Shown piece by piece: positions 32,254 to 44,524 of a stretch of DNA of 64,000 nt. Source of the DNA: Armillaria gallica (lineage: Eukaryota > Basidiomycota > Agaricomycetes > Agaricales > Physalacriaceae); assembly GCA_037576215.1 (NCBI GenBank), contig JBANDB010000004.1, forward strand, positions 2,728,001 to 2,792,000, written 5' to 3'. The notes under the pieces are model-generated. The model saw only the letters and a list, made by a program, of their open reading frames with translations. It was not told where the DNA came from and ran no database searches. Every line of letters starts with the position of its first letter. Position 1 is the stretch's first letter. A program made the translations under genes and the position numbers.

Positions 32254-35200
32254 TTATACGATGGTGTGACTGTTCAACCATCGTTCATAATTGAAGGAGA
32301 TGGGGAGTGGTTCTTTCCTTCCCTGTCCCTCGTGATACTGTACGGAACCGTATTCAACGTACCCAAAATACTCACTGGACTCTTCATCTATATCTTGCGA
32401 CTCTGTCATATCACCCGTGGCCATACGTACAGCTGCCTTGTACATCTCCAGATCCTTCCTCTCGCTCCTCGTGCTTGGAGCATCAAGGAGCTCCTCATAC
32501 TGATCAATATATCTGCGATTACATCATTAGAGCCCATTCAGGGTCGTGGCAGATAGAACTCACCCTTGGTATTCTGCTTCCTCTGTTTCTGATACGAAAG
32601 GCTCGAGCATCTGCTTCGCAATAGCCTCTGTTGACAACGAGTGGCGATCAAATTCGGGCTCGAAAGAAGCTTTCCGAGTCTCGGTCCTTGCGGTTGGCTT
32701 CCCGTTCGGTTTCTTTGGGGTTGTGACGTTTTGCGATCCTATCCATTTCCTAACGCCTTGTACGACACTGCACGCACGATTGTGAATTGATAACGATAAG
32801 AGTGGGAAAACATAAGAAGACTTACCTAGATGGTCTATGACGCGAGCTCGTTTCAAAGGGGCTGTGATTCATATCTTTGGCAGTCTTCCTAAAGCCGTTT
32901 CAGATCAGATCGCATATTCAGGCATCAAGCGTACCCTGGCAATTTCAATGTGCTGTTCATCGAATATGCAAAATGCTTCCCGAGAGATGTGAATAGCAAA
33001 GGTCGGTAATACTCGATCCAAAAGTCACCCTTCGTTTTCACAAAGTCTCGCAGCTTCTTGTCACAGTCATCGATCACATATGCAGGCTCGAGGTGCTCCG
33101 GATTGAACCATTGCCTGTAACCGCTCCGCACAGGACGATGGGTGATGGCACGCTCGCTCTGGACGCCCAGGAAGAGGCTGATAGCTGTTTGCTTATCAGC
33201 ATCTGCTGTCACATCAAAAGCTGGAATACATGAAACAGAGAAGCGCCCACCTAACAGGGAATTGGTGTAGAACCGGCGGATATTCTCAATGATATCCCGG
33301 GAGTGACTGTTCCAGTGAGGCATACGTCGGTAGGTTTCCACGCGATTCACAAGGGCGCTTCCGGTGTACTGGAGCGCAATAGCTAAACAAGAAGTTGGTA
33401 CGGCTGCAATGTGATAAGGAATAATGAAACATGACGAACTATCACCATGATCGTGGTACATTTCAGTCAGCATATTGACTGCATCAGAGTCGAATGCGAG
33501 ATTCGGATTCTCTACGACCCCGAGCGCGTACAGTTGGTGCCCGAGTGCGCGTTTCCCAAAGACAAACTGGGCAGCGTTGGTGCGATCTAGGCAATCAACA
33601 CAATTTGTTCGGCAGATCCCATTCTGTAAGGAGATGGTGCTTCGCCAGGTTCTTGAAAAAACAGACTTATTGACAGTTTCCGTGAACGGCGGGTTTTACT
33701 TACTCTGAGTCACTCTGTAGATAGTGCGAATACGGTTCTGGTCCTGAATGGAAGAAACCTGTAACTTGGATGGACTCTTCCGCTATATCCTCCAAATAGC
33801 TAATGACGTCCTGCGTCTTCCTATGACACCCCACGTCAGAAAAGCCAGTGAAATGGAAGGATCACCGACTCTTTGTATGCTCTGGACATATCCCAGGCTC
33901 TATAAATCATCTGTTTATCCCTCGGAAGGAACTGGTTAAGGTATCTGACGCAAAGAGTATATTCTTCCAGCAACTTGGACTCTCGAGGTACGGGTTCCCT
34001 TCTTTTGATGAGATTGAGAATCGTTATGGGCGCGCCATATCTTTTAAAAAGGTCATCAAAATGGCGAGATGCTGCCGTGTAAAAAGGGTCTACAACATTG
34101 ACTAGGGACGCATCATAATTAACTCAAGGTACAATCGTGACAGGGATAATAGAACGGCTTACTCTCAATGGGCGGCCGCGGGGTCATGCTGTTCGTTTCT
34201 TGTGTCCAGTAGATAGGAATACTCCCGCGATACTGCGTATCATGAGCGCAATGAGGCAAAGCTAGATAGGAAAACCAGTACCTGTAGATAGCTGGTATAG
34301 TTAGGGCTAGGTCGACGGCTGCACTTGTTTCCTGAGGAGTTCCTCGGGGCTGGGTAATAGAACGGCGTCGTGAGAGCCTCCGAAACTATCTGCTCCGTTT
34401 CAACCTCATTTGCGACATTGCCCTGAAAGAGAGTAAGAGATGGAAGGCTTGATAGTGAGCTGTCCGACCTCATCGTTGACCCCGCGTTTGAGATATCGTG
34501 CCCCTGCGAAGTGGCGTGAACGTCTTGCGATCAACGTAATAAAAACGACGCGACCCAGAACGGTGAGTTCTACTACAGCTGAGAAAGCCGACATGTAGAC
34601 AGACAGGCATCACGTACTAGCTTGATCTACATGTCCGTGAAGCAGGGGCAGAAGCCAATGCGGACTCGCCAAGCCGTCCGAGTGTTCAAAAGGAGTTGCA
34701 ATCATGTTGAAGTTCCATGCGTATCTGTCGTTGAAGGCCCATTTCCCGTGGACAGAACGACTGGAGCCAGTGAGATTGTGCTGCAAGGACGAAGTTAGGT
34801 CATAGGTATAGCTGAAAATGATCAATTTCCATAGTGCCGACAGGAAAAATAGCATACCTGAAGTAAAAGTTCTTTGACATGTCAACTTGCTTATAGATAT
34901 TGATGAGTCGCTGCTCCTCCGCCGCCTTCTCAATCTTTTGGTTAAAGCAGACAGGAATGATCTCAGTGTTTTCACAGTGATAGAGATAGTGGCCGCCGAG
35001 CAGGGCGACTACAGAACGCTTCGTGATGATAACCATGTACCACCCCGCAGTAAAACGGACAAATCCTAGGCGTCATTGTAATTGCAGTCGCTAATCAGGA
35101 CAAACTCGCTCACCTGCAATCCCAAAGAACATCTTCGCCTTCCCAAGCCCTCCAGAGCTCTTGTTTCCGTCGTCGAGCATCTTGAGCATGGCGCTCATCT

Positions 35201-35390
35201 GTTTTCCGCTGTACTCTGCTTCATCTTCAACGACGGAAAGTTCATCTTGGCTTGTGCGGTCAATCTTAATAATTCTATGCCTCGAGTCGGCGGTATTGGA
35301 AGCAATAACAAAGAATCGCAGCCTGTTCTCGTATAAAATGTACTTGTTGAATGCTGCTGAGCGTTGTACTGTGGGTGCTGGGTCGTTCAT
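32254..35390 (-). CDS. FIG4: Polyphosphoinositide phosphatase Fig4 (Sac domain)
   Basis: Predicted to dephosphorylate PI(3,5)P2 at the 5-position on the vacuole/endosome membrane, in complex with Fab1/PIKfyve and Vac14. Multiple exons run from ATG 35388-35390 ([20 protein letters not shown]) to a stop at 32254. Sac-domain marks are [56 protein letters not shown], and [22 protein letters not shown]. The catalytic C-x5-R-T motif is complete as CVDCLDRT near 33590, inside [20 protein letters not shown]. The C-terminal region ([17 protein letters not shown], then QYEELLD) is less conserved but matches Fig4 rather than Sac1, which would have two C-terminal membrane spans; none is seen here. Confidence 0.92.
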
Positions 35391-38179
35391 GATGAATATC
35401 ACCGCAGTCTTTCCGCATTAAGTCCTCCAGAGAGCAACGCCCACACACTCGTTGATTCGGTGCTGGCAGTCGTAACGGAGGTGACAGTTAGAGAACGAGC
35501 GGGACGAGCGCGTTACCACCCGTTGGCGTGACCCTCATGACCGTGACGCCGCGGTAGTCGCACGTGATTCAGAGGCAGGACGAATCGGACCGAATGAGCT
35601 GAATAACCTACACAAACGACCCAGAACGCGATACTCACTTGTATCTGTCCACGGCTGGTAATTTGCATACTTAATCACTGTTACATGGTCTGCTCGATAA
35701 TCCATGGACACTTCAACACCCACTTTCAAGCAGTTGCCGTTTCACACGAACTTCAAGTTGTTGAAGTTGTTGAAGTAGTTCCACACCATACTTATCTTGT
35801 ACTTATCATTGCACGAAATTGATCGGCAACTGTCACAATTCATGTGCTATTAATTACTCATCAGAACTGGTACAGATCGTGATTGATCAAGATGTTATGC
35901 CCTTTGAATGATACAAGTTCGTTTGACTAGGGACGCGAGTCTATTGTAAACATCTTGACAAAGACAATATATTTTTAGGTATAGCCGCAATCAAGCCCGT
36001 CGTCCCAATAATGCGCCTTCAACAGTAAATATACGGAGAAAAAAACAATCCCGCCTAATAGTAGTGTAACAAAGTGTTAGACTGGAAATGCACTCACAAG
36101 TCTACAGTCCAGATGTCCTAGGTCAAGTTTGTTCATTTCGACCTTGCGTTCAAACAGCATAAAATTGTAAAGATAATCCTCCATATCCCCGTAAGCTGAC
36201 CATTGACCATCGAAAGATTCTCAAGTGTGAATAGTACCGTTCGACGTATATTCCAGGTCGGACTGTGAAAAACAGCGGACGTCAAGCGAGGCTATGATCC
36301 AGCTTTTGCTGACAGATCTGTATCGAGGGGCTGACGACAATCTCGATATTTATATCCTCCATTGGAGGCATCTCGAAGAGCCGATACCACAGAAGAGAAG
36401 GCTATCGTTGCAGAGTGTCGATTGGACATGACGCATGAAAAAAGCGAAATCTGCTTAAGGTATCATGAAGGCGTCTCAGCTGCCTCAAGTCGATGGGATT
36501 CCCAACGGCTATGGGGAAATGTCAGAAAATGCGGAAAGAATAGAAGACGACCCAACGTACGGTACTTCCAACATGCAAGGCGTAATGTCAAACTCTCCAA
36601 AGAAGACTCGGAGCCGACAAGAAAGAAGAGACACAACATGGAATGCCAGGATGTTGAGAACACGTAGGCCGCTTACAGACATCGTAGACGAGAACAAATG
36701 CTCGACGATGGGGCCAGCTAACTGAGACTCCAGCACGGAAGGACGACACCGATTGGCAGATGGAGCTAGATAGTTCGGAGAACCCGATGTCCTCGACAGT
36801 TATTCCAGAAATGGTAACAGTGTCGAGCTGTTCGAAGGTGTATCACTTCGTACCCTCCAAAACGAGATATTGGACATTGGAAATTGAATGGGGCGAGTTA
36901 AATGAGCCGACGTTGAGCTTGCTCGGTGAAGAAAAAAATTTAAGCCGTTGAAAGAGTCACAGAAGAGAGAGAGAAACATGCACAGATTATTGCAGACACC
37001 AGTGATCCAAGATCAGGCAGTGAATCGATGTTGACACATACGGTGAAGCCATTATAGCATCGCGAAACTTGAGACAGCTGTCGACTTGATGATGACAATG
37101 AACAATTTTCACAGTCATAAGAGCCTCAGGCTGTGCCAACTGAGAGGAGGAAAGGAGGACAGAGTTAACGAACTGGCAGGTTTCGAGAGAGCGAAAACGA
37201 ACGAAGGGGGTCAAAAATTTCCTCTAGTGTATCTCGATGGACGGCCACAACGGGTGACGGTATTTGGCAAGACTTAGCCGACTAGACCGTCGTCGACGAA
37301 CTTGGGCAACTTGCATATACCGGTTCATCGGGCCGTTCCACGTGGATGGAGGTGCGGTCCCGACACACATCCGACACCTCTCCGCCTTGTCCAGGCAACG
37401 CCCACGATGTCACGGCTCGGGTCCCACAATCTCGTACGTACAAATCTGCTCGAATTTTCTTCATGATCTTGCCTATGTCAGTGTGATGAACCGGGGCCAT
37501 TCCATTGAACGCGGCGGGTGATTTGGGGGTGATTAATATTTTAGCTTTAACGTTATCGTGTTTATGGTCGAGGACCAAGTGCTTGGTTGAAATCTTAATT
37601 TCAGGGCTAATGACTCCGGTTCCTTCTAATTGGAGTGTATTAAACGACGTCGGCTTGGGAAATCACCTTCCCACTTACTGCATCCTGGCATCACATCACG
37701 CAGGTAGTACCAAGAGACGGAAATTTCTCGAGGTACACAAGGTAAGCACTTCGTAGAAGAAATTTGCAATTGGACACCAAGGCACCGACAGGCGAGCCAC
37801 AGCCATCGGACCGACGAGCCACGGTCCCTTTATCCCTTTTAAGTCAATTTTAAGTTCCAAGCAGGTAAAGTTCATGCAAAGTTCATGTGGTCTAGGTAAG
37901 TAGCCGCCCTCGCTTGGACAAACGACTATCCTTACGTGAGTCTTTTTGTTGCTTTTTTTTTCTTCACAAGGGCGCTCATGGAATTTAGTTGTTGCTGCCG
38001 CGCAGCTACATAGCCGCCGGTTAGTAATAAAAGTTTCAGAATGATACACGCGTCCCAAAGGCGCGAGCGCAGCTAGTGGCGCTATTTCCGAGTCGGAGGT
38101 ATACACAATGGGCGGCATCTGGTGCTGGTCGTCGTTCTTATACCACAACAAATTGGAAAACTAAGCATCTACCCTGACA
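35391..38179. other. Intergenic region with only weak coding hints
   Basis: The Fig4 promoter is at its left end. Small charged plus-strand frames at 36362-36725 and 36760-36951 (MELDSSENPMSSTV...) could be exons of an unknown gene, but no motif, start context or splice chain supports this. Minus frame 37696-38151 is long yet unconvincing in composition. No RNA gene or repeat was recognised. Confidence 0.3.
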
Positions 38180-38905
38180 ATGAACCGCCTTGGCATCGTC
38201 CTCAGCGCCATCCATACAAACCCTCGTAGCGCAATACTCCTTGGTGTTATTGGGCTCTCCGTCCCCTGGTTCCTCGAAGACTACCATCGATGACTTAGGC
38301 TCGGGAAATCCGCCCTGCCGTACAACCCCATGGGCTGGCTGCTCGCCGTCTCGCTCAAACCATTCGGCCGCGAAACGCTTTCCACCATCGAATACTGTCA
38401 GGACCCGAACGACGCCGCCTGGCTCGACCCCGCCACGATTCCTGAACGCCGGGGCTCGAGACCGTTTACGGGATGGCATTTTGCCCCCCACAGACAGTTG
38501 GATCGGATCCCCGACGATCTTACCCGCAAGGTCAGAGTCAGGGTCACCGGCTATTTCTTCAATTTTCATTTAACGTGTCCCTCGGTAGAAGCTCGAAGCG
38601 GTATTCGCGAAGCACGCGGAGGCTAACCAGGGCGTGGTCGAAATATATACGTCGCGTCATGAGAGATTAGGCGATGGAATGCATCTTCGTTCCTCTGTCC
38701 CTGCGCCACACGGTCCGGCGTTACAAGCACAGCTTGAGATTGGTCATATTCATTCCCAGGACTCTTCAATGTATTTCATGCTGTCGCCTAGAGACTGTAA
38801 ACTCGGTGAGTACCGTCTGCAATTAGGTGGCGTTCGTATTCACTGGTACGTTCCCGATCAGTTATTGAACAGGGCTGGGGAGAGAGACACCCCTTAGTGG
38901 AGTAA
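38180..38905 (+). pseudogene. Luciferase-domain (DUF5519-like) protein with in-frame stop
   Basis: The family is a fungal set of small proteins, usually with an N-terminal membrane helix, of unknown biochemical role. From ATG 38180 the frame encodes MNRLGIVLSAIHTNPRSA and a hydrophobic helix (LLGVIGLSVPWFL). It then meets TGA at 38291-38293, where a tryptophan or similar residue is expected before LRLGKSALPYNPMGWLLAV. Beyond it the frame stays open: HFAPHRQLDRIPDD, then exon 2 with KLEAVFAKHAEANQG and SSMYFMLSPRDCK. Exon 3 has VIEQGWGERHPLVE, the family's C-terminal signature. Introns are at about 38531-38589 and 38807-38862. TAA is at 38903-38905. If the stop is real, only a protein from the internal ATG near 38330, lacking the membrane helix, could be made. 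Confidence 0.7.
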
Positions 38906-39163
38906 GCAATTGGATCCCGATGCCAAAGGAATATCTGTTGATCTATGCCCCACGAAACGACGAAGAGCTTGCTGTCATAGAATGTATAATGATTGCCAGC
39001 ATTGGATACATGTCGAATAGTCAAAATGCGATTGAAAGTCTATGAATCAATATGGATCGTAGTTATTTAATTTATATCATCTGCTGGTAATACTCTAATC
39101 AAGCTGCCAAGGTGTCCGTGTCGTGGACCTGATACACGTGCGTATAAATTAGACGAGGGTATA

Positions 39164-41492
39164 TTAACACCGTTCCCACATTTTCACCGAATCACTGAAA
39201 CAAAGTTCCGTTCAGCAGGGAAAAACAAGGGACACGGAAAAAGGCACATACATCACAAAGGCGCGCTGTTCCACGTCCTCCGGCCAGGTCGCATACCAAG
39301 TGTCTTTCTTGTTGTAAAAGTCCCTCATCGCAGCTGATCCCCATCAATCAGTCAATGTAAATCATTTATCCAGCCAGGCCCATCACTCACTCGAGGACCC
39401 ATCTAGCCACGGCTTGTCACCATACCCATCATCAAACCATCCGTTTGTCCCACCAATAGCAATGTCCAATATGAGATAGAACCCTATCAAATATATATGG
39501 TCAGCAGGCTGCACCAAGTAAGTTGAGAGAAGCCTACTTTGATCAAATGGTGCCGATGTAGATCCATTTACCCACGGGTTCTGTAGCGCGATGGTCTCAG
39601 ATCCGTTCGTGGTAGTCGACGGAAATTCTCCGAGGTCCCAGAAGGATTCTTTGATACTCATCTGGAACATGTGGTGCAAACGAGAGTCGACGTAAATCCG
39701 ACTGGAGGAGGAAGTCAGGAACCTGATAGCTGGGTAAGAACTCGAACGTACATGAACTTGTCGGTCCATTCAATGGAATACGTATGGAAGTCGTCCGCGT
39801 AGCTACCTCGTCGGAGGGTCCACCATCCGTAAGTCTTGGCCACAGCATTAAACCAAGAGACCGGACCCCAGTTGAGCGAGCCGCGAACATAGTTGGATCC
39901 CCTAGCAGGCGACGTTAACGAATGTAACAAGGAAACAAGGAGGAAAGGCTCATACTGTCTAGGATATGAAATGCCATTTCCTCGAGATTCCATGATGTCG
40001 ATTTCGCCTGTAAGATTAAGGATGAGACGTAAAGTAGAGTAAAACGAAGCCAGTTACTCACCGCTTAGAGGCCACATTCCGTACGCATTGTCAACGGGAA
40101 GCATCCAAATCGCAGGCCACATCTGTCCCAGCAGTCAGTATGTAGAAGGGCACGAAGCGGGAAGCGGAATACGAACCCAGTCCCTGAAGAGTCTATCAGT
40201 CTTCGATACAGCACGACAAAAGTGAAAACTTACCCAGTTGGAATCTTAGCCCTGACCTCGACCTTTCCGTACCGGATATTAGCGCTACTCCTCGTACTCA
40301 ATCTCGCACTCTGAACAGGGTTTATGATTTGTCCCGTCGTAGCGTTGCTTACGGCCGAACAGGCAGCGAAGTAGGATTTGGCATCGAAACTCTGGTCACT
40401 ACCAATTGCAGTGGTACCTGTGGTCGTCGACGAGGTCGACGAGTCGGTGTAAGACTGTCCCTGAGTGATGTTGTACGTGCAATCGGTAATATTGAAAACG
40501 TGTCCATCGAGTATCGCATCTCTGCCAATGCTGTCCTCAGTCAGCGTGGGGAGGATGTACAGGCGATTGTTCGAAACAAAAGAATTATTGAGCGAAGAAG
40601 TAGTCATTTCGAATTGGCCGTTCCTAAAGGATACGAACGTCTCGGTTAGAAGCGGCACGGATGAGATAGAAGGTGCTTACCCAAAGCCACTCATATCGAC
40701 CTCTCGGAAGAAGACACCATTGTCACCAAAGACGTCATTTCCGCTTGAGAAATCCTCATCAAGGACCGAGCACAGGTTACCGGTCATAACGGGAAGAGAT
40801 TTGTAGTCAAAGTAGATCTTCAGGGCACTGGCGACAATTCCTAGGAAGGCCACACCGTAGGTCGCGAAGTACGCAACGGTAGCACGTCTGTCCTTTTTCT
40901 CCACCCATGGCTTCTCGAGAAGATCGCTACTGGTGAGCCTGGTTGACTTGGGACGTTCCCTCGTCACCTTCGTGGGGGGAGGGGTGTGGTACAGAGTGAG
41001 GGGCCGTGAAGGGGGGGAGGTGAACGCCTCCCGCGAACGTGTAAGATAGCTGGCCCTCGGAGATTCGGACGTAGGCGGGCGGCTACCTAAATACGACGAG
41101 GTACGGTGCAAATCAGCCACGCTTGTGGCGACCGACGTAATGCCGCTCCTCGGTGCAGTGTCTGGGAACGGATACTGAGTCGGGATAAATCCCGGTGTCT
41201 GCATAGGCGACTCTGTGGGGGTACTGAAGCTAAGCACGCTGGCTGGTGGTGAGAAGGGGTTCCTCGCCGTTGACTGGGTAAAACTGTTGGTGCGAGGCGT
41301 CTGAGGGGGGGAATCCATCGGTCCAGGACGGTTATTGAAGTGCGAACGGTAGGGAGTTGGCACCTCAGGGAGCGTGTCATTTTCCTCACCATCAGACTCG
41401 ATGATGAAGTGCGCATGGGCACGAGGTGCTGTCGCATCGTCGTTAGGTCCAACGAAGGGTGAAGACGATGGGGGTTGTGCTGAAGGAGGCAT
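39164..41492 (-). CDS. GH16-family beta-glucan synthesis protein, Kre6/Skn1 type
   Basis: Predicted type II membrane protein needed for beta-1,6-glucan assembly in the secretory pathway or at the cell surface. The ATG is at 41490-41492. The first exon encodes about 200 residues rich in Pro and Ser (cytosolic tail), then KKDRR and a single membrane helix (ATYGVAFLGIVASALKIYF). The lumenal part has RYGKVEVRAKIPTGDWVWPA, IWMLP, and the catalytic GEIDIMESRGNG (E-x-D-x-x-E) near 39985-40060. Further family marks are NYVRGSLNWGPVSWFN, DDFHTYSIEWTDKFM and GGTNGWFDDGYGDKPWLDGS. The last exon, after a short intron, ends DSVKMWERC with TAA 39164-39166, which is the standard C-terminus. Several N-glycosylation sequons occur (NNSF, NITDC, NGSETI). 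All key residues are present. Confidence 0.93.
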
Positions 41493-44400
41493 CGTCGGCT
41501 GGGGTCCGAAGCTTCAAAAGTCCTTTGACGTTTACGATTCGTTATAAAACCACGGGAAAGCGGACGCCTAGGTCCGCATCAACACTTCTATTCGAATTTT
41601 TCCATCCAGGTCGTGCCAATATCAGCCCCGATGAGCATGTTGATGATCTCGTTCCTCGAAGGAACCGATCTCACCTGTGTACGTATACCCACGCCCTGTC
41701 AGTGCAGCTTGATGGAGATTCGAAGACGTCGGCATATATGGTGTAACGCCGTCATCTGATTAAATTAGATAGTGATGACTCTTTTATGACCAAAATTCAC
41801 ACGGAGCGCTCGGAGCGCTCACGGCCGGACTAGGGAGCTAGGCTGTGATTTTTCGAAGATACGTCCAAGTGAAAAGCTCTATGACCGGAAATTTGACTCC
41901 AAAATTCGCCGTGGTGCAAATCCGGTCCGGTCATTCCTGCCCGACGTAAGGGTCGGAGATATTGTTGCCCCAACACGGATATGTAGATCAGTTAACTTGA
42001 TGCCAATTTGCGATTCAAGGAGATAAAGGCCCGTTCATCGCGACAGACAAAAGTTATTTGGCCTAGCCGGGTTCTCGAGTATGTCGTCTCAGGTATACCG
42101 AGAATTCGCTCTACCGCCATCCGGAACACAACTAGTCACAGTCGTTTAAAGTGCACGCATAACAAAATGTTCGTCTAGAACCGTTGATGTCGGAGCCAGG
42201 CGGGCATTTCTTTGTTAGGGTCGGTATAGTAGGTCACTGTTATGCAGATGATGCAGATAAGTCGCCAGAGAACAAGCTCCACAATGAAAAATACTAAGTG
42301 CATCCGCTGTCTTGCCAATACTACTAAGCAGTGACTGCTGCTAGCTCCAATGGCCCTGTTCTCAATTATCCATTATCGGGCACTGCCCTGGCATCAGTGA
42401 CAGAGGTCAGAATCCAGGTGCACTGGGCATCAATAATCTATAATGAAGTGAAGAACGGAATCGGGCCATGTGGGACACATGGGAAAACCCGCCGGAACGA
42501 GGATTACATGTCGTCCTCCGAGGCCAGATAGACTCACGGTCGGAAGAAACGTCAACTAAAGGCCAAAAAAATTTAAAGACGTGCTTACTGCGGATGCGCA
42601 TATGGCTGTGTTGGTATATAGAAAGTTATTGGGCGCGACTGCTTCCTACCCCATTTGTCCAAGGCGCAGATAGGGGCAGTTGAATCGCTGAAAATGTCAA
42701 ACGGCGAACTAAGCTCAACCTGAGTGAATTGGAGAGATAGGAAATTGTAGCCGCGGTATCTTCATGGGAATGGTGACAGTAGCGAAGGCAGATAACACAT
42801 GAGGCCCCGATAGCAAACATCTTGTCAAAAATAGCTGATAATCTGTTGAGTTGAGAGCGAGCAGCGGTCCAACGGTCAATTGATTCGCTGCCGAAGTCTC
42901 TGCACACCTTCCCGCTAATGATAGATAGGGCGTTGAATGGAGACGGCACCAATGACGCTAGTGAATGAGTCTTACCCGGAACTAGGGATATCAAAGAGAA
43001 GACTGAGAAGATTGTAGTTGTCACGCAGATCCTGGAATCAAGAGAGGAAAATTAATATGGCACCAGCGTCTAGTTCTGGGGGAACAAACATTGCTTTGAC
43101 AATCGTGTGTAAAGAACCTGAAGCAAGCGTGCGGGAAGCGCGCCATGTAGGTACCGGGGTTAATGAATAAGAATAAGTGAAGGGTTGGGAAGTTCCAACT
43201 GAGAGCATCAAATTCGAGAAGAAACGTTCTGAAAAGATAGGGACTTAGTTAGCTCAGTATAGTAGGCAAGACGACACGTTCCGGGAGCGGATACCGCCTC
43301 GAGAAGTTACTCACTTACGCATATGCGTTGTATACGGATGAAATGATGCTAAGTTTGTAAGAATTGCGATATCAGTGGCACAACTTGTTTTCTGGATCAA
43401 CCAGCGTCGCTTCTGCCTTATCATTGTGTATCGACGGCGGAATCGAAAGACCTGCTGTCCGCAATAGCCGCGACAGATAATCAAGCTCGACGAGTACGGC
43501 ATCTGGTCGAGCGATACACATCGATCATGATCAGAGTGGCGCCAGACTGAATAAACGTGAACTATTGCACAAATTTAGCTAGCCAAGGGTAAGAGGGGCA
43601 TTTACGGAAGTATCAGGATGATACAGATAGTAAGATATGTATCGTCTGGATACACAGATCATAGTTTGCGCACGGTTGCCGTACGCAAGTAGTCAGTTGC
43701 CGCCGATAGTCGGTTGCCTTCGGTCGAGTCTCGAGGAAGACTGGGGGCTCGCATTTGGCCGTACTGAGCACAGCCATATGATGTGGGTGTTGGTGAGTCT
43801 TCGCCAAGTGCGTCGTCGTGGAGCGATCGCGCGATCGATTGATCACCCCATTTTGGAGAGAAAGCAAACAAGTGCAATCAAACGACAATATGTTTTTTTC
43901 CATTCTCCACTTTGTCATGTCTTCCAGATCCTCCAGACTCCAAGGGCGTTGCGGAGCGCCGAGCCTGCGGGTGTTCGGCTCCAAACACGGCGCGAGGATT
44001 TAATCGACGCGACACGAAGGCCTCATTGTAGCCACCGTTCGCAATTCGATAATCGAGCGCTCGACGATAATGATTCTCGAACTTGGTCCTGATTGTTTGA
44101 ATTTGACGAACCGAATGTAGTACCTGCAGCTATTGAAGGGTTAAACGGTGACAGACTTCTTGACGCAAGAAGGCTGGGTGTTCGCGGAAATGTTGTGACC
44201 GCTCTCTTCCACTTTTTCCCATGGTGGGATGGGCCGGTGGATTCGATGGCAAGGTACAATCGTGCATGCGGTCGTATTGTACCTGGCTTTTTTTGTGCCG
44301 CCTGATGCTTGTGGATCGGCCTGTCACTACTTTTCCTGTCACTGCGATGGGCTCTTCCGTCTTCTCAGCCGTAATCACGGCTTGGTGAATTATCCCTGCA

Positions 44401-44524
44401 CTGCTCCAAAGCCTGATCGGCCTTTAAAGACTTCGTCCCTTCGCGGAATCGATTCTTTCAGTTGCTGCTCCTCCGGTTTTGCTTCACTCACTTTCTTTTA
44501 CCTTCCCCTCACGTCTTGGGTATC
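41493..44524. other. Three-kilobase intergenic region, no supported gene
   Basis: A divergent promoter region for the flanking GH16 and GT2 genes. Minus frames at 42626-43024 and 43311-43502 (an overlapping frame near 43390-43510 reads DAVLVELDYLSRLLRTAGL) look mildly coding but do not chain. Plus frame 43637-44092 and its antisense lack motifs. The GC-rich doublet GGAGCGCTC at about 41810-41820 is a small tandem palindrome. Confidence 0.3.

Noticed and set aside
37696..38151. Minus-strand frame of 151 residues
   Set aside because: No motif, no splice chain, and composition unlike neighbouring coding exons.
38138..38569. Minus-strand frame of 143 residues
   Set aside because: Antisense to the luciferase-domain gene, whose plus-strand frame carries the family signature.
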